Positions 7,758 through 15,485 of a stretch of 64,000 nt of DNA are shown here, one piece after another. The DNA lies in contig NZ_CP015027.1 in assembly GCF_002077155.1 (NCBI RefSeq), forward strand, positions 124,001-188,000, written 5' to 3'. This DNA comes from Sporosarcina sp. P33 (lineage in GTDB: Bacteria > Bacillota > Bacilli > Bacillales_A > Planococcaceae). The position numbers and the translations under genes are program-made. Positions within the stretch are counted from its first letter, which is position 1, and the number at the start of each line of letters is the position of its first letter. The notes under the pieces were generated by a model that searched no databases, was not told the origin of the DNA, and saw only the letters and a program-made list of their open reading frames with translations.

Positions 7758-9522
7758 CAAACTGAAGATGTCCGCCAGAGATCAGTTCAAAACATTTGTA
7801 CGGTTGGCGAAATATATACTGCCTATGAAGAAAAGCGCCCTAATCGCAATTCTGCTGTTAGTGCTGACGGTGACATCGACGATTCTCGGGCCGCTCGTCA
7901 TTCAGCGGTTTCTTGATAACTATGTCGTGCCGCTGGAGTTTCCGGCAAAAGACGTGTGGATTATTGCGCTCGTTTATATCGGGCTGCAGCTCGTCAATAT
8001 TGTCGGGTCGTATTTCCAGACGCTGCGCTTTCAGGAGCTCGCACTCGCGATCATCCAGCAAATCCGGATTGATGTCTTTACGAAAGTCCAGAAGCTCGGG
8101 CTGCGCTATTTCGATCAGACACCGGCCGGCGGAATCGTGTCACGTGTAACGAATGATACCGAGTCGATCAAGGAAATGTTCGTCAGTGTGGCGGTTACGT
8201 TCATGCAGGCGATTTTCGGGATTGCGGGTGTCTACATTGCGCTGTTCACTCTCGACGGCAGACTTGCGCTCTATACATTGATTCTGCTGCCATTATTCCT
8301 GATCCTCGTATCAGTCTACCGCTATTACAGTGCCGACTTCTACCAGGATATACGGGAACGGCTCAGTCAATTGAATGCGAAAATCTCGGAGTCATTGTCC
8401 GGCATGGGCATAATTCAGGCGTTTCGTCAGGAAAAGCGTCTGTCTGATGAATTTGTCGAAGTGAATGAGGGGCATTATCGCGCAGGACTGCGAAATATCC
8501 GTTTTGACAGCCTGATGCTTGGACCATTTATCGACTTGATGTATGCAGGTGCTATTATTGCTGTGCTGGCGTATTTTGGTTCGGCATCGCTGACGTCTGC
8601 AGTAGATGTCGGTATTATCTATGCATTTACTACGCTGCTGAGACGTTTATTCCAGCCGATTCACCAGCTTATGCAGCGGCTGTCCATGTTCCAGCAGGCT
8701 ATCGTGTCCGCAGCACGGGTATTTGCACTGATTGATGATCCGGAACTTGAGCCGGCACAAAAAGCGCTGTCTGATCAGAAAATCACGGAAGGCACAATCG
8801 AGTTCCGTAATGTGACATTCAGTTACGACGGCAAAAATGATGTGTTGAAAAATATTTCTTTCACTGCGAATGCAGGAGAAACAGTCGCACTTGTCGGTCA
8901 TACGGGAAGCGGAAAAAGTTCAATCATTAATTTGTTCATGCGCTTTTACGAATATGAGCGCGGTGAGATTTTGATTGACGGGGTATCGCTGAAAGAGTAT
9001 CCAATGGAAGAACTGCGTAAAAAAGTAGGACTCGTCCTGCAGGATCCGTTCATGTTTTATGGCGATATCGCGAGCAACATCCGTCTGCACAATGAAAAGC
9101 TGACCGATCAAGATGTACGGTCAGCGGCAGAGTTTGTGCAGGCTGATCACTTTATTAATGAGCTGCCGAATGGCTATCAGCAGAAAGTGACGGAACGCGG
9201 CTCGACGCTGTCAAGCGGTCAGCGGCAGTTAATCGCATTTGCGCGGACGATTGCGATGAACCCGAAAGTGCTTGTGCTCGATGAAGCGACAGCGAATATT
9301 GATACGGAAACGGAAGTCGCCATTCAGAAAAGTCTATCGAAGATGCGTGAAGGCCGTACAACGATTGCGATTGCACACCGTCTCAGTACGATTGCAGATG
9401 CAGAATTAATTCTCGTGCTTCACCACGGCGAAATCGTCGAACGCGGGACGCATACAGAGCTGCTTGCGCAAAAGGGATTGTATTACACGATGTATGAGTT
9501 ACAGAACGGTGAACAAGAGTAG
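7750..9522 (+). CDS. Heterodimeric ABC exporter subunit with active Walker B (BmrD/YheH-like)
   Basis: A 590-residue half-exporter with an N-terminal six-helix domain and a C-terminal ATPase. Walker A is GHTGSGKSS and Walker B is VLVLDEATANID with the catalytic Glu intact, while its signature is LSSGQRQ with Ser for the first Gly. The altered signature pairs with the partner's altered Walker B to make one inactive site, the classical asymmetry. Translation is coupled to the upstream gene by the overlap, with GGAGG inside that gene's end. It lacks the long insert of YheH (about 670 residues). Confidence 0.9.
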   Translation: MNNKLKMSARDQFKTFVRLAKYILPMKKSALIAILLLVLTVTSTILGPLVIQRFLDNYVVPLEFPAKDVWIIALVYIGLQLVNIVGSYFQTLRFQELALAIIQQIRIDVFTKVQKLGLRYFDQTPAGGIVSRVTNDTESIKEMFVSVAVTFMQAIFGIAGVYIALFTLDGRLALYTLILLPLFLILVSVYRYYSADFYQDIRERLSQLNAKISESLSGMGIIQAFRQEKRLSDEFVEVNEGHYRAGLRNIRFDSLMLGPFIDLMYAGAIIAVLAYFGSASLTSAVDVGIIYAFTTLLRRLFQPIHQLMQRLSMFQQAIVSAARVFALIDDPELEPAQKALSDQKITEGTIEFRNVTFSYDGKNDVLKNISFTANAGETVALVGHTGSGKSSIINLFMRFYEYERGEILIDGVSLKEYPMEELRKKVGLVLQDPFMFYGDIASNIRLHNEKLTDQDVRSAAEFVQADHFINELPNGYQQKVTERGSTLSSGQRQLIAFARTIAMNPKVLVLDEATANIDTETEVAIQKSLSKMREGRTTIAIAHRLSTIADAELILVLHHGEIVERGTHTELLAQKGLYYTMYELQNGEQE

Positions 9523-9597
9523 AATTGCGCGATTGTCAAAAAGATTTCACAATCAAATGAAGCGTAATCTATGCACTTGTTTGGTACGATAGAGTGG

Positions 9598-9622
9598 GAA
9601 TGCTGGCGGTTTGCCGGCATTC
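9598..9622 (+). other. Leader hairpin ahead of ccdA
   Basis: GAATGCTGGC (9598-9607) pairs with GCCGGCATTC (9613-9622) with one mismatch, 20 bases before the ribosome site of ccdA. No T-tract follows. It may be a weak terminator of the exporter operon or a leader structure. Confidence 0.45.
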
Positions 9623-9653
9623 TACTCGTCCTACTGTTAAAGGAGGAATTTTG

Positions 9654-10364
9654 TTGGGGACGGATGTTAATATATTCTTTGCGTTTGGAGCAGGTTTCCT
9701 AAGTTTCATTTCTCCATGCGTATTGCCACTATACCCGGCCTTTATATCGTACATTACCGGTATGTCACTGGATGATCTGGGAGATAAGAAAAAAGGAATG
9801 AGCCGCGCGGGTGTTCTGCATACGCTGTTCTTTTTACTCGGATTCTCGATTGTATTCATAATTCTTGGATTCAGTACATCATTTATCGGATCTATTTTCT
9901 TACAGTACCAGGACTTGATTCGTCAGCTGGGTGCGATCTTTATCATCATCTTTGGTCTGATGACGATTGGTGTATTTAAACCCGAATTTCTGATGAAAGA
10001 GAAAAAGCTGCAATTTAAAAATCGTCCGGCGGGCTATCTTGGCACGGCGCTGATCGGATTGGCTTTCGCAGCCGGCTGGCAGCCTTGCATGGGGCCGATT
10101 ATCGGTGCGATTATTTATCTCGCAGCCACCAACCCTGCGTCGAGTATGCTGTATATGATGCTGTATGTGCTCGGATTTGCAATTCCATTCTTCTTCTTGT
10201 CATTCTTTATCACAAGAATCGGCTGGATCCGCAGGCACAGTATGAAGATTACAAAAGTGGGCGGCTATTTGATGATCGTGTTTGGTATTTTGTTATTCTT
10301 TAATGGAATGGTCTATTTAACTAGTTTGCTTAGCCCGATCTTTGGGGATTTCCAAGGCTTTTAA
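9654..10364 (+). CDS. ccdA: Cytochrome c biogenesis membrane protein CcdA
   Basis: A 236-residue DsbD-like membrane protein with six predicted helices. The two redox cysteines sit in SPCVLPLYP (Cys22) and GWQPCMGP (Cys145). CcdA carries electrons from thioredoxin across the membrane to keep apocytochrome c or spore and wall thiol enzymes reduced. The start is TTG at 9654, seven bases after AGGAGG, giving the family N-terminus (M)[13 protein letters not shown]; the upstream ATG at 9594 lies before the ribosome site. A thioredoxin-like gene and ccdC follow on the same strand. Confidence 0.92.
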   Translation: MGTDVNIFFAFGAGFLSFISPCVLPLYPAFISYITGMSLDDLGDKKKGMSRAGVLHTLFFLLGFSIVFIILGFSTSFIGSIFLQYQDLIRQLGAIFIIIFGLMTIGVFKPEFLMKEKKLQFKNRPAGYLGTALIGLAFAAGWQPCMGPIIGAIIYLAATNPASSMLYMMLYVLGFAIPFFFLSFFITRIGWIRRHSMKITKVGGYLMIVFGILLFFNGMVYLTSLLSPIFGDFQGF

Positions 10365-10401
10365 TTTTAATGCAGGCTGATGAGCAGAAAAGAGGTGTAG
10401 T

Positions 10402-10731
10402 ATGAAAGAAATCACTTCATTTGATGAATGGCAGGATGTGCTGAAATCAACGCCGCAGTTTTTGTTGTTTGTGAAGACGAATAACTGCTCTGTCTGCGAA
10501 GGACTGTATCCGCAGGTGGCGGAACTTGAAAGTGACTACCCTTTCGGCTTTTACCGGGTGAATGCAGCGGAAGTACCGGAAATGGCGGGGCAGTTGGCAC
10601 TCTTTACCGCACCTGTCGTTTTACTGTTTCACGAGCAGAAGGAATTAGCCCGTTTCGCGCGGATTGTTCCAATGAACGATTTGAAGAAACGTCTCGATGA
10701 GCTGGTGCAGTGGAGGGACGCTGATGAATAA
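10402..10731 (+). CDS. Thioredoxin-like protein between ccdA and ccdC
   Basis: A 109-residue protein with a thioredoxin fold and a C-S-V-C active site (Cys29, Cys32). The cis-Pro region appears as FTAPVVLLF. There is no signal peptide, so it is cytoplasmic. In B. subtilis the space between ccdA and ccdC holds the response regulator yneI; here a thioredoxin takes that place and could be a dedicated electron donor for CcdA. Its end overlaps the ccdC start by 8 bases, implying coupled translation. Confidence 0.82.
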   Translation: MKEITSFDEWQDVLKSTPQFLLFVKTNNCSVCEGLYPQVAELESDYPFGFYRVNAAEVPEMAGQLALFTAPVVLLFHEQKELARFARIVPMNDLKKRLDELVQWRDADE

Positions 10732-11257
10732 GATACAGGGATGGATAGATTATATTTTCACAAGTATTCCATCGATCTATTTGATCATTGGCTCTACGCT
10801 GATTTTCATTGTTATGACGACGTTCGTCTATACGATGCGGGCGAAGGCGTCGAATAAGCCGATCCAGGCAAGGAAAATCATCCTTCCGCCGCTATTTATG
10901 TCAACGGGGATGCTGATGTTTTTATTCGATGAATTCCAGGTGCCGTGGACGCAAGTGCTAGAAGCCAGCCTGGTCGGGGTCGTGTTTTCAGCTTTTCTAA
11001 TTTATACAACAACATTCGAGCTGAAGAATGACGGAATCTATCTGAAGAAGTCCAAGGCGTTTCTCATTATTTTACTCGGTTTGCTGGTAATCCGCGCAGT
11101 TGGGAAGATTGTGCTCAGCAATTCGATTGATGTGGGCGAGCTTGGCGGCATGTTCTTCATTTTGGCATTCTCGATGATCCTGCCGTGGCGGATTGGAATG
11201 CTGCTGAAGTATAAAAAACTGGAAAAATGTATGCGAAAAAAGGAACTGTCTTTGTGA
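10724..11257 (+). CDS. ccdC: CcdC family membrane protein
   Basis: A 177-residue membrane protein with about five helices, matching CcdC (YneJ), found beside ccdA in Bacillales but of unsettled function. The start is ATG at 10724 with TGGAGGG before it; an upstream in-frame start at 10697 would lie deep inside the thioredoxin gene. The stop codon is embedded in the terminator hairpin. Confidence 0.87.
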   Translation: MNKIQGWIDYIFTSIPSIYLIIGSTLIFIVMTTFVYTMRAKASNKPIQARKIILPPLFMSTGMLMFLFDEFQVPWTQVLEASLVGVVFSAFLIYTTTFELKNDGIYLKKSKAFLIILLGLLVIRAVGKIVLSNSIDVGELGGMFFILAFSMILPWRIGMLLKYKKLEKCMRKKELSL

Positions 11258-11270
11258 CGGTTCCTTTTTT
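11236..11270 (+). terminator. Intrinsic terminator of the ccd operon
   Basis: A 15-base stem (11236-11250 with 11256-11270, one G-U pair) ending in six T. It includes the ccdC stop codon. Confidence 0.9.
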
Positions 11271-11331
11271 GTATGTGAATGTTGACTTGATGCAAAAAAG
11301 GATGACCTATGCGGACATCCTTTTGCTATGT

Positions 11332-11757
11332 TCAGATAAATAAATGCTCGTACGGCTGAACATCTATTTCCATTTGCTTGAGTTTCTTGCGAAGGAAATT
11401 ATGGTCGCGCTTGGGAGTAGCGAGAATATAGCCCTTAATAATATGGTCAAATTCAATAGTCTTGGCGCGGTCTTCCAGCGCGATTTCACCGATCTTGGCG
11501 CCGATCTTCTGCTTTGCCACGTCACGGAACAGTTCCGGCACAGGCGTGACAAGTTCATTCAGCATGGCTTTCGCTTCGTCATTCCACAAATGCAGGGACT
11601 CGTTGACATAATGTTCTTCCCAGTCCAGTGTTGATTTACCGTCTTCTTTCGGCAGCACCTTTAAGAACTTCCGGAACATGAAGAACCCGCCAATGGCGAA
11701 TAACCCGATCAACACAATACCCCAAAACAGGATGAACCACATAAATAGGTCTTGCAC
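11332..11757 (-). CDS. yneK: DUF2621 membrane protein YneK
   Basis: A 141-residue protein with one N-terminal membrane helix (residues 5-28) and a charged cytoplasmic domain, matching YneK/DUF2621, which sits after ccdC in B. subtilis too. The function is unknown. The start is GTG at 11757 with GAGGTG upstream. It faces away from the DUF1659 gene, so both promoters lie in 11758-11875. Confidence 0.82.
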   Translation of the reverse strand: MQDLFMWFILFWGIVLIGLFAIGGFFMFRKFLKVLPKEDGKSTLDWEEHYVNESLHLWNDEAKAMLNELVTPVPELFRDVAKQKIGAKIGEIALEDRAKTIEFDHIIKGYILATPKRDHNFLRKKLKQMEIDVQPYEHLFI

Positions 11758-11875
11758 GGTTTTTCACCTCTTCCATTCTATTCTTCATTATAAAAGCATT
11801 TGAGAAATATTTCACTAACAAAGTATCCGATTCTTTCTTTCGCGTCTATATAGCGGGTGAAAGGAGGTGATACAC

Positions 11876-12097
11876 ATGGCAGCTGCACTAGAATTTAAAC
11901 AGGCGGTAGGGAAGATTCATTTCAACGCCGGCGTGAATGAAAAGGGCAATTTCATCCGCAAAGTAAAAACGTACCGATTTGTACACAACGGGGCAACACC
12001 GGCAAACTTGTATACGGCTTTTACTACACTGTCTTCTTTATCAAGCTATCAGACAATCCAGTTCGAGAAGGTTCTGACAGAAGATCTTCATAACTAA
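11876..12097 (+). CDS. DUF1659 small protein
   Basis: A 73-residue protein of the DUF1659 family (N-terminal AAALEFKQ-x-V, then NEKGNFIRKVKTYRF and a C-terminal YTAFTTLSSLSSY). The start is ATG at 11876 after AAGGAGGTGA. It is the first gene of a conserved trio with DUF2922 and YvrJ, common in Bacillales and of unknown function. Confidence 0.85.
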   Translation: MAAALEFKQAVGKIHFNAGVNEKGNFIRKVKTYRFVHNGATPANLYTAFTTLSSLSSYQTIQFEKVLTEDLHN

Positions 12098-12120
12098 ACC
12101 CGTACAGGAGGAGAAAATGC

Positions 12121-12339
12121 ATGGAAAAAGTATTGGAATTGACATTTTTGACAGCGGACGGCAAGCCCGTAAAATTAACAGTGGACGAACCGCGTGAAGA
12201 TCTCACAACAGAGCAAGTGGAATCCGCGATGCAGCAAATCATCGCAAGCAATGTATTCATTGTAGAGGAATCACCGCTTGCTGCGATTAAAGGTGCGCGC
12301 ACATTACTGCGCGAAACACAAACACTCGTCACTCGTTAA
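12121..12339 (+). CDS. DUF2922 small protein
   Basis: A 72-residue protein matching DUF2922: LELTFLTADGKPVKLTVD followed by DEPREDLTTEQV, then NVF and IKGARTL. It lies 23 bases after the DUF1659 gene with AGGAGGAG upstream. Function unknown; the pair is probably co-translated. Confidence 0.87.
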   Translation: MEKVLELTFLTADGKPVKLTVDEPREDLTTEQVESAMQQIIASNVFIVEESPLAAIKGARTLLRETQTLVTR

Positions 12340-12346
12340 CGGATAC

Positions 12347-12385
12347 AGCCGGTTTTCAGTCATGTACTGGAAGCCGGCTTTTTTG
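12347..12385 (+). terminator. Terminator inside the DUF1659-DUF2922-YvrJ group
   Basis: A 14-base stem with two G-U pairs (12347-12360 with 12366-12379) and a T-tract. It separates DUF2922 from yvrJ, so read-through would set the level of YvrJ. Confidence 0.75.
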
Positions 12386-12409
12386 ATTCATAGGAAGGAG
12401 GAGTGAACA

Positions 12410-12538
12410 ATGGAACATTGGCTGCAACTCATCCAGGATGTCGGATTTCCGATTTTCGTATCGTTTTATCTGCTGCATCGGCTGGAAGTAAAGCTTGAAG
12501 CGATTCATGGCGTTCTCTCGGATATAAAAAACAGGTGA
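12410..12538 (+). CDS. YvrJ family protein
   Basis: A 42-residue protein starting MEHWLQLIQDVGFPIF. It has one hydrophobic segment (about 11-23) and a charged tail that begins RLEVKLEAIHGVL, the pattern of YvrJ-family peptides. The ribosome site AAGGAGGAG lies 6 bases before the ATG. It completes the DUF1659-DUF2922-YvrJ trio. The resemblance to the N-terminal segment of phage holin-like and BhlA peptides suggests a single-span membrane peptide; the function is unknown. Confidence 0.85.
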   Translation: MEHWLQLIQDVGFPIFVSFYLLHRLEVKLEAIHGVLSDIKNR

Positions 12539-12596
12539 CTTCATCGGAACTTCATGATTTCGTCAATGTTTAGCCAAATAGCGGCGGCTCTACGCC

Positions 12597-12625
12597 TTGT
12601 ATGGGATGGGAACTTTAGTTATGAT
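12597..12625 (+). promoter_or_regulatory. SigA-type promoter of the SCO1 gene
   Basis: TTGTAT (12597-12602), a 17-base spacer, TATGAT (12620-12625), 33 bases before the ATG at 12658. Confidence 0.6.
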
Positions 12626-12657
12626 AAAGTGACTAGTATAAGGTGGAGGAATCAACT

Positions 12658-13248
12658 ATGCATAAAAAGTTTTTATTACCGCTGACACTGATTTTCGTGC
12701 TGATATTGAGTGCATGCGGCGGCAGCTTTAAGCCGGACCATAAATATAAAGTGGATTCATTTGAATTCACCAATCAGCATAACGAAACGGTAACCGATAA
12801 AGATTTGGAAGGCTCTGTCTGGCTGGCACAATTTGTCTTTACGAAATGTACGACCGTATGCCCGCCGATGATGAGTAATATGGTTACTTTACAAGAAAAG
12901 CTAATTGACAATAAGATTGAGGATTACAATATCGTGTCATTCAGTGTAGACCCGGATGTGGATACACCTGAAGAACTCGCCAAGTATCTGGACATGTTCA
13001 GTGCGCCGGATGAAAGCAAGTGGCAGATGCTGACAGGGTATGACATGAAAACGATTGAAAAATTAGCCGCATCTTCGTTTAAACAACTAGTGAAACAGAT
13101 ACCTAACGACGACCAAGTGTTACACGGCGTTTCATTCGGACTTGTCAATCAGCAGAATGAAGTTGTAAAGTTATATGGCGGCAGTAAAGATGTAGATTAT
13201 GATACAATCGTCAATGATATAAAAGCACTCATCAAAGAAGGCAAGTAA
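12658..13248 (+). CDS. SCO1/SenC family copper lipoprotein (YpmQ-like)
   Basis: A 196-residue lipoprotein with a lipobox LSAC (lipidated Cys20) and a thioredoxin-fold SCO1 domain. The copper ligands are KCTTVC (Cys64, Cys68) and His156 in VLHGVSF. SCO1 proteins deliver copper to the CuA site of cytochrome c oxidase at the outer face of the membrane. The start is ATG at 12658 after AAGGTGGAGG; an upstream in-frame start at 12643 lies before the ribosome site. It lies 20 bases before the transglycosylase gene and may share its transcript. Confidence 0.92.
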   Translation: MHKKFLLPLTLIFVLILSACGGSFKPDHKYKVDSFEFTNQHNETVTDKDLEGSVWLAQFVFTKCTTVCPPMMSNMVTLQEKLIDNKIEDYNIVSFSVDPDVDTPEELAKYLDMFSAPDESKWQMLTGYDMKTIEKLAASSFKQLVKQIPNDDQVLHGVSFGLVNQQNEVVKLYGGSKDVDYDTIVNDIKALIKEGK

Positions 13249-13268
13249 TCTACGGAAGGGGTGAGGCA

Positions 13269-13952
13269 ATGAAGAAATTAAAGAAAAAGAGACTCAGTCG
13301 ATCGGGACGCGTTATGGTCGCTTTTTTGGTTTTATTAGTACCTGTTGCTGTCACACTCTTTACGATTTCCGCCATTCTGTGGGTAAATTTCGGAAAACAT
13401 GACAAAATAACAGAAACGGCTTCTGCGTTATTCCATATACAGGACCGCAAGACGGGGGAAGCGATACCGCAGGAATTTATTCCTATTTACATCGCGGCCG
13501 CTAAGGAGTACGACATCCCATGGACTTTGCTTGCCGCGCATCACCGGATTGAAACACGCTTCTCCACAATGAAGACCGATGTTTCACCGGTTGGGGCAGA
13601 AGGTCCAATGCAGTTTATGCCCTGCACATTCGTCGGCTGGGACTATCCCGGCTGTAAAGAGCTCGGCAAAGGCGATATTCCGGAACGCGACAAAATTGAT
13701 CCGGCCGTAATCGAGCAGTACGGCGGATACGGCGTGGATGCGAACGGTGACGGAATCGCCGATCCATTCGATATAGAAGACGCGATCTTCAGCGCTGCCA
13801 ATTATTTATCCCAAAGCGGGGCAGCTGACGGGAATATTGAAAAAGCTGTGTTTACCTACAATCACAGCAATCAGTATGTAGAAGATGTCATATGGTATTA
13901 CAATGAATTTGAAGAACAGCGTCTGCAGTCAGAAAAACGTGCGAAAAAATAA
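13269..13952 (+). CDS. Membrane-anchored lytic transglycosylase
   Basis: A 227-residue protein with a basic N-terminus, one membrane anchor (about 15-40) and an extracytoplasmic SLT-like domain. The catalytic Glu is probably Glu95 in HHRIETRFS. The GAEGPMQFMP motif follows, and a short Asp-rich segment (VDANGDGIADPFD) looks like a calcium loop. It would cut glycan strands of peptidoglycan during growth or insertion of structures. A strong terminator follows. Confidence 0.87.
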   Translation: MKKLKKKRLSRSGRVMVAFLVLLVPVAVTLFTISAILWVNFGKHDKITETASALFHIQDRKTGEAIPQEFIPIYIAAAKEYDIPWTLLAAHHRIETRFSTMKTDVSPVGAEGPMQFMPCTFVGWDYPGCKELGKGDIPERDKIDPAVIEQYGGYGVDANGDGIADPFDIEDAIFSAANYLSQSGAADGNIEKAVFTYNHSNQYVEDVIWYYNEFEEQRLQSEKRAKK

Positions 13953-13992
13953 AACGCGGAGTTCACCTAACCGGTGACTCTGCGTTTTTTTA
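13951..13992 (+). terminator. Intrinsic terminator of the transglycosylase gene
   Basis: A stem of about 16 pairs (13951-13967 with 13972-13988) and a run of seven T. Confidence 0.9.
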
Positions 13993-14130
13993 TGGATGGT
14001 TTTTCATCAAACTGTGGCTGGAAAGGGAGTTAAAAGTGTAATGGGCGGCACCGATGTGCAACATCTCCAAAAGTTGCCGTCACTCATAGGAAAGACATCA
14101 GTTGACTGACATTGACTATACAATTTTTAC

Positions 14131-14173
14131 AAAAAAACGTGAAGTTCGCCGTTTTAGCAAACTTCACGTTTTT
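14131..14173 (-). terminator. Intrinsic terminator of the GlsB gene
   Basis: A perfect 14-base stem (14133-14146 with 14160-14173) with a seven-T run on the - strand, 12 bases beyond the stop codon of the GlsB gene. Confidence 0.88.
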
Positions 14174-14184
14174 CCATTTTAAAC

Positions 14185-14439
14185 TTATGATGCTTTGCGC
14201 ATACTCTTCATAATCAGGCTAACAATAAATACAAGTACGATGGCACCAATTAATGCGGGTACGAAATAGAAGCTGGAAATCTGTGGACCCCATTCGCCCA
14301 GCAGTGCGCCACCAATCCATGCACCGACAATACCTGCAATAATGTTACCGATAATACCGCCCGGAATATCTCTGCCTACAATAAGTCCAGCTAACCAACC
14401 GATAATACCTCCGATAATCAAGAACCATAAAAAGCTCAT
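14185..14439 (-). CDS. GlsB/YeaQ/YmgE family stress membrane protein
   Basis: An 84-residue protein with three membrane helices rich in Gly. The repeated GGIIGWLAGL and GGIIGNIIAGIVGAWIGG motifs are typical of the transglycosylase-associated/GlsB family, a general-stress membrane protein of unknown mechanism. The start at 14439 (MSFLWF) is preferred because GGAG then lies nine bases upstream, whereas the ATG at 14448 abuts it. A SigB-like promoter lies upstream. Confidence 0.9.
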   Translation of the reverse strand: MSFLWFLIIGGIIGWLAGLIVGRDIPGGIIGNIIAGIVGAWIGGALLGEWGPQISSFYFVPALIGAIVLVFIVSLIMKSMRKAS

Positions 14440-14489
14440 GCTGTTCATCTCCTTTTATAATGTGTATGTAGCTCCTGCTTAGTATTTGT

Positions 14490-14515
14490 ATAACCGTCTT
14501 TTTAATACATCAAAC
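14490..14515 (-). promoter_or_regulatory. Probable SigB-type promoter of the GlsB gene
   Basis: On the - strand, GTTTGA (14515-14510), 14 bases, GGTTAT (14495-14490). Each box has one mismatch to the SigB consensus GTTTAA and GGGTAT. GlsB homologues in Bacillales are general-stress genes, which supports the call. Confidence 0.6.
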
Positions 14516-14524
14516 ATTTTTCAA

Positions 14525-14563
14525 TAAAAAAAGTCCAGACAGAATGAGTTCTGCTGAACTTTT
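14525..14563 (-). terminator. Intrinsic terminator of pncA
   Basis: On the - strand a stem of about 14 pairs with mismatches (AAGTTCAGCAGAA with TTCTGTCTGGACTT) is followed by a T-run, just past the pncA stop codon. Confidence 0.75.
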
Positions 14564-14571
14564 GACGGATT

Positions 14572-15120
14572 TTATTTCGTGATGACCGCTGCGCCGAGTG
14601 TATGCTGGAAGTGGGAAAGTGCCCAGTCATGACCCGCCGCGCTGAAGCTTGCGACGCCGCCTTCATGAACGGCGATTGTATAACCGAGATTGTATGCGTC
14701 AACCGCAGTATGTAAAATACAAATATCCGTACAGACACCCATAAGATGGATTTCTGTAATGCCGCGGGCACGAAGCTGGATATCGAGATCGGTCCCGGCA
14801 AATGCACTGTAACGCGTCTTATCCATCCAGATGATATCGCCGGTATGTGCGGCGCAGAAATTTTGCAGTTTCCCGTACAGGCGGCGGCCTTCCGTCCCTC
14901 TGATGTTATGAGGCGGGAACAGTTTGCTTTCCGGGTGATACGGATCATTTTTTTCATGCAGATCATTGATTACGAAGACGGGAAGCTGCTGTTTTACGAA
15001 GTCTTCCGTCGTATTTGTAATATACTCTTCCAATGCGATGCCTGGTTCGCCGCAAGTCAGTGCGCCGTCAATCGCTACGAAATCGACTGTGTAATCTATC
15101 ACGAGTAATGCTTTATTCAT
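14572..15120 (-). CDS. pncA: Nicotinamidase / cysteine hydrolase (PncA, YueJ-like)
   Basis: A 182-residue isochorismatase-fold hydrolase. The catalytic triad is Asp9 (VIDYTVDF), Lys101 (DKTRYSAF) and Cys134 (TDICILHTA). The FPPHNIRGTEG loop supplies a metal-binding His near residue 71. This motif set and length match B. subtilis PncA (YueJ), which converts nicotinamide to nicotinate for NAD salvage. The start is ATG at 15120 with AAAGGAGA upstream; the longer frame to 15276 has no ribosome site. Confidence 0.9.
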   Translation of the reverse strand: MNKALLVIDYTVDFVAIDGALTCGEPGIALEEYITNTTEDFVKQQLPVFVINDLHEKNDPYHPESKLFPPHNIRGTEGRRLYGKLQNFCAAHTGDIIWMDKTRYSAFAGTDLDIQLRARGITEIHLMGVCTDICILHTAVDAYNLGYTIAVHEGGVASFSAAGHDWALSHFQHTLGAAVITK

Positions 15121-15322
15121 CTGGAACATCTCCTTTCTTAGTATTTTGCCACAGCTGCGGCTGATTGACCAGACAAATGTAAAGACATCATAAGGATGAA
15201 ATAATTCAAAAATACAGGAATCCATAAAAAGATTGTCAGCAGACGCAACAAGAATAAAAGACATAAATTGACACAAACTATAAATTTCATCAGAAAAACT
15301 GAAGCTATTTGAGAATCAAGCC

Positions 15323-15359
15323 GACTAATTGAGAATTCTTAATGATATTTCAATTAGTC
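15323..15359. promoter_or_regulatory. Inverted repeat upstream of aconitase
   Basis: GACTAATTGA (15323-15332) and TCAATTAGTC (15350-15359) are perfect 10-base arms with a 17-base spacer. They lie about 60-90 bases upstream of a TATACT -10 box (15416-15421) of acnA. The 365-base gap 15121-15485 holds no gene. An operator for a citrate- or nutrient-responsive regulator (B. subtilis citB uses CcpC and CodY) is possible, but the arms do not match a site I can name. Confidence 0.5.
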
Positions 15360-15485
15360 ATCACATTTTCTTATGTCTGCTTATAATTTATATGTATTTT
15401 ACTATTGTTCTTTGCTATACTAAGATGGAATAGAGGAAAGATGTGCATTTTTATCTTTCAGTACATAAAGGGAGGAAATCAAATC

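Noticed and set aside
15393..15421. CodY or CcpC box at the acnA promoter
   Set aside because: Several ATAA/TTAT-like pieces and an AATTTC-CAGAAA stretch exist, but the best CodY match I can make is about 9 of 15, too weak to report.
15446..15476. Ter-like TATGTACTGAA (reverse strand) near the acnA ribosome site
   Set aside because: Only the short TATGTACT core matches; flanking bases do not follow the two-site RTP pattern, so chance is likely.
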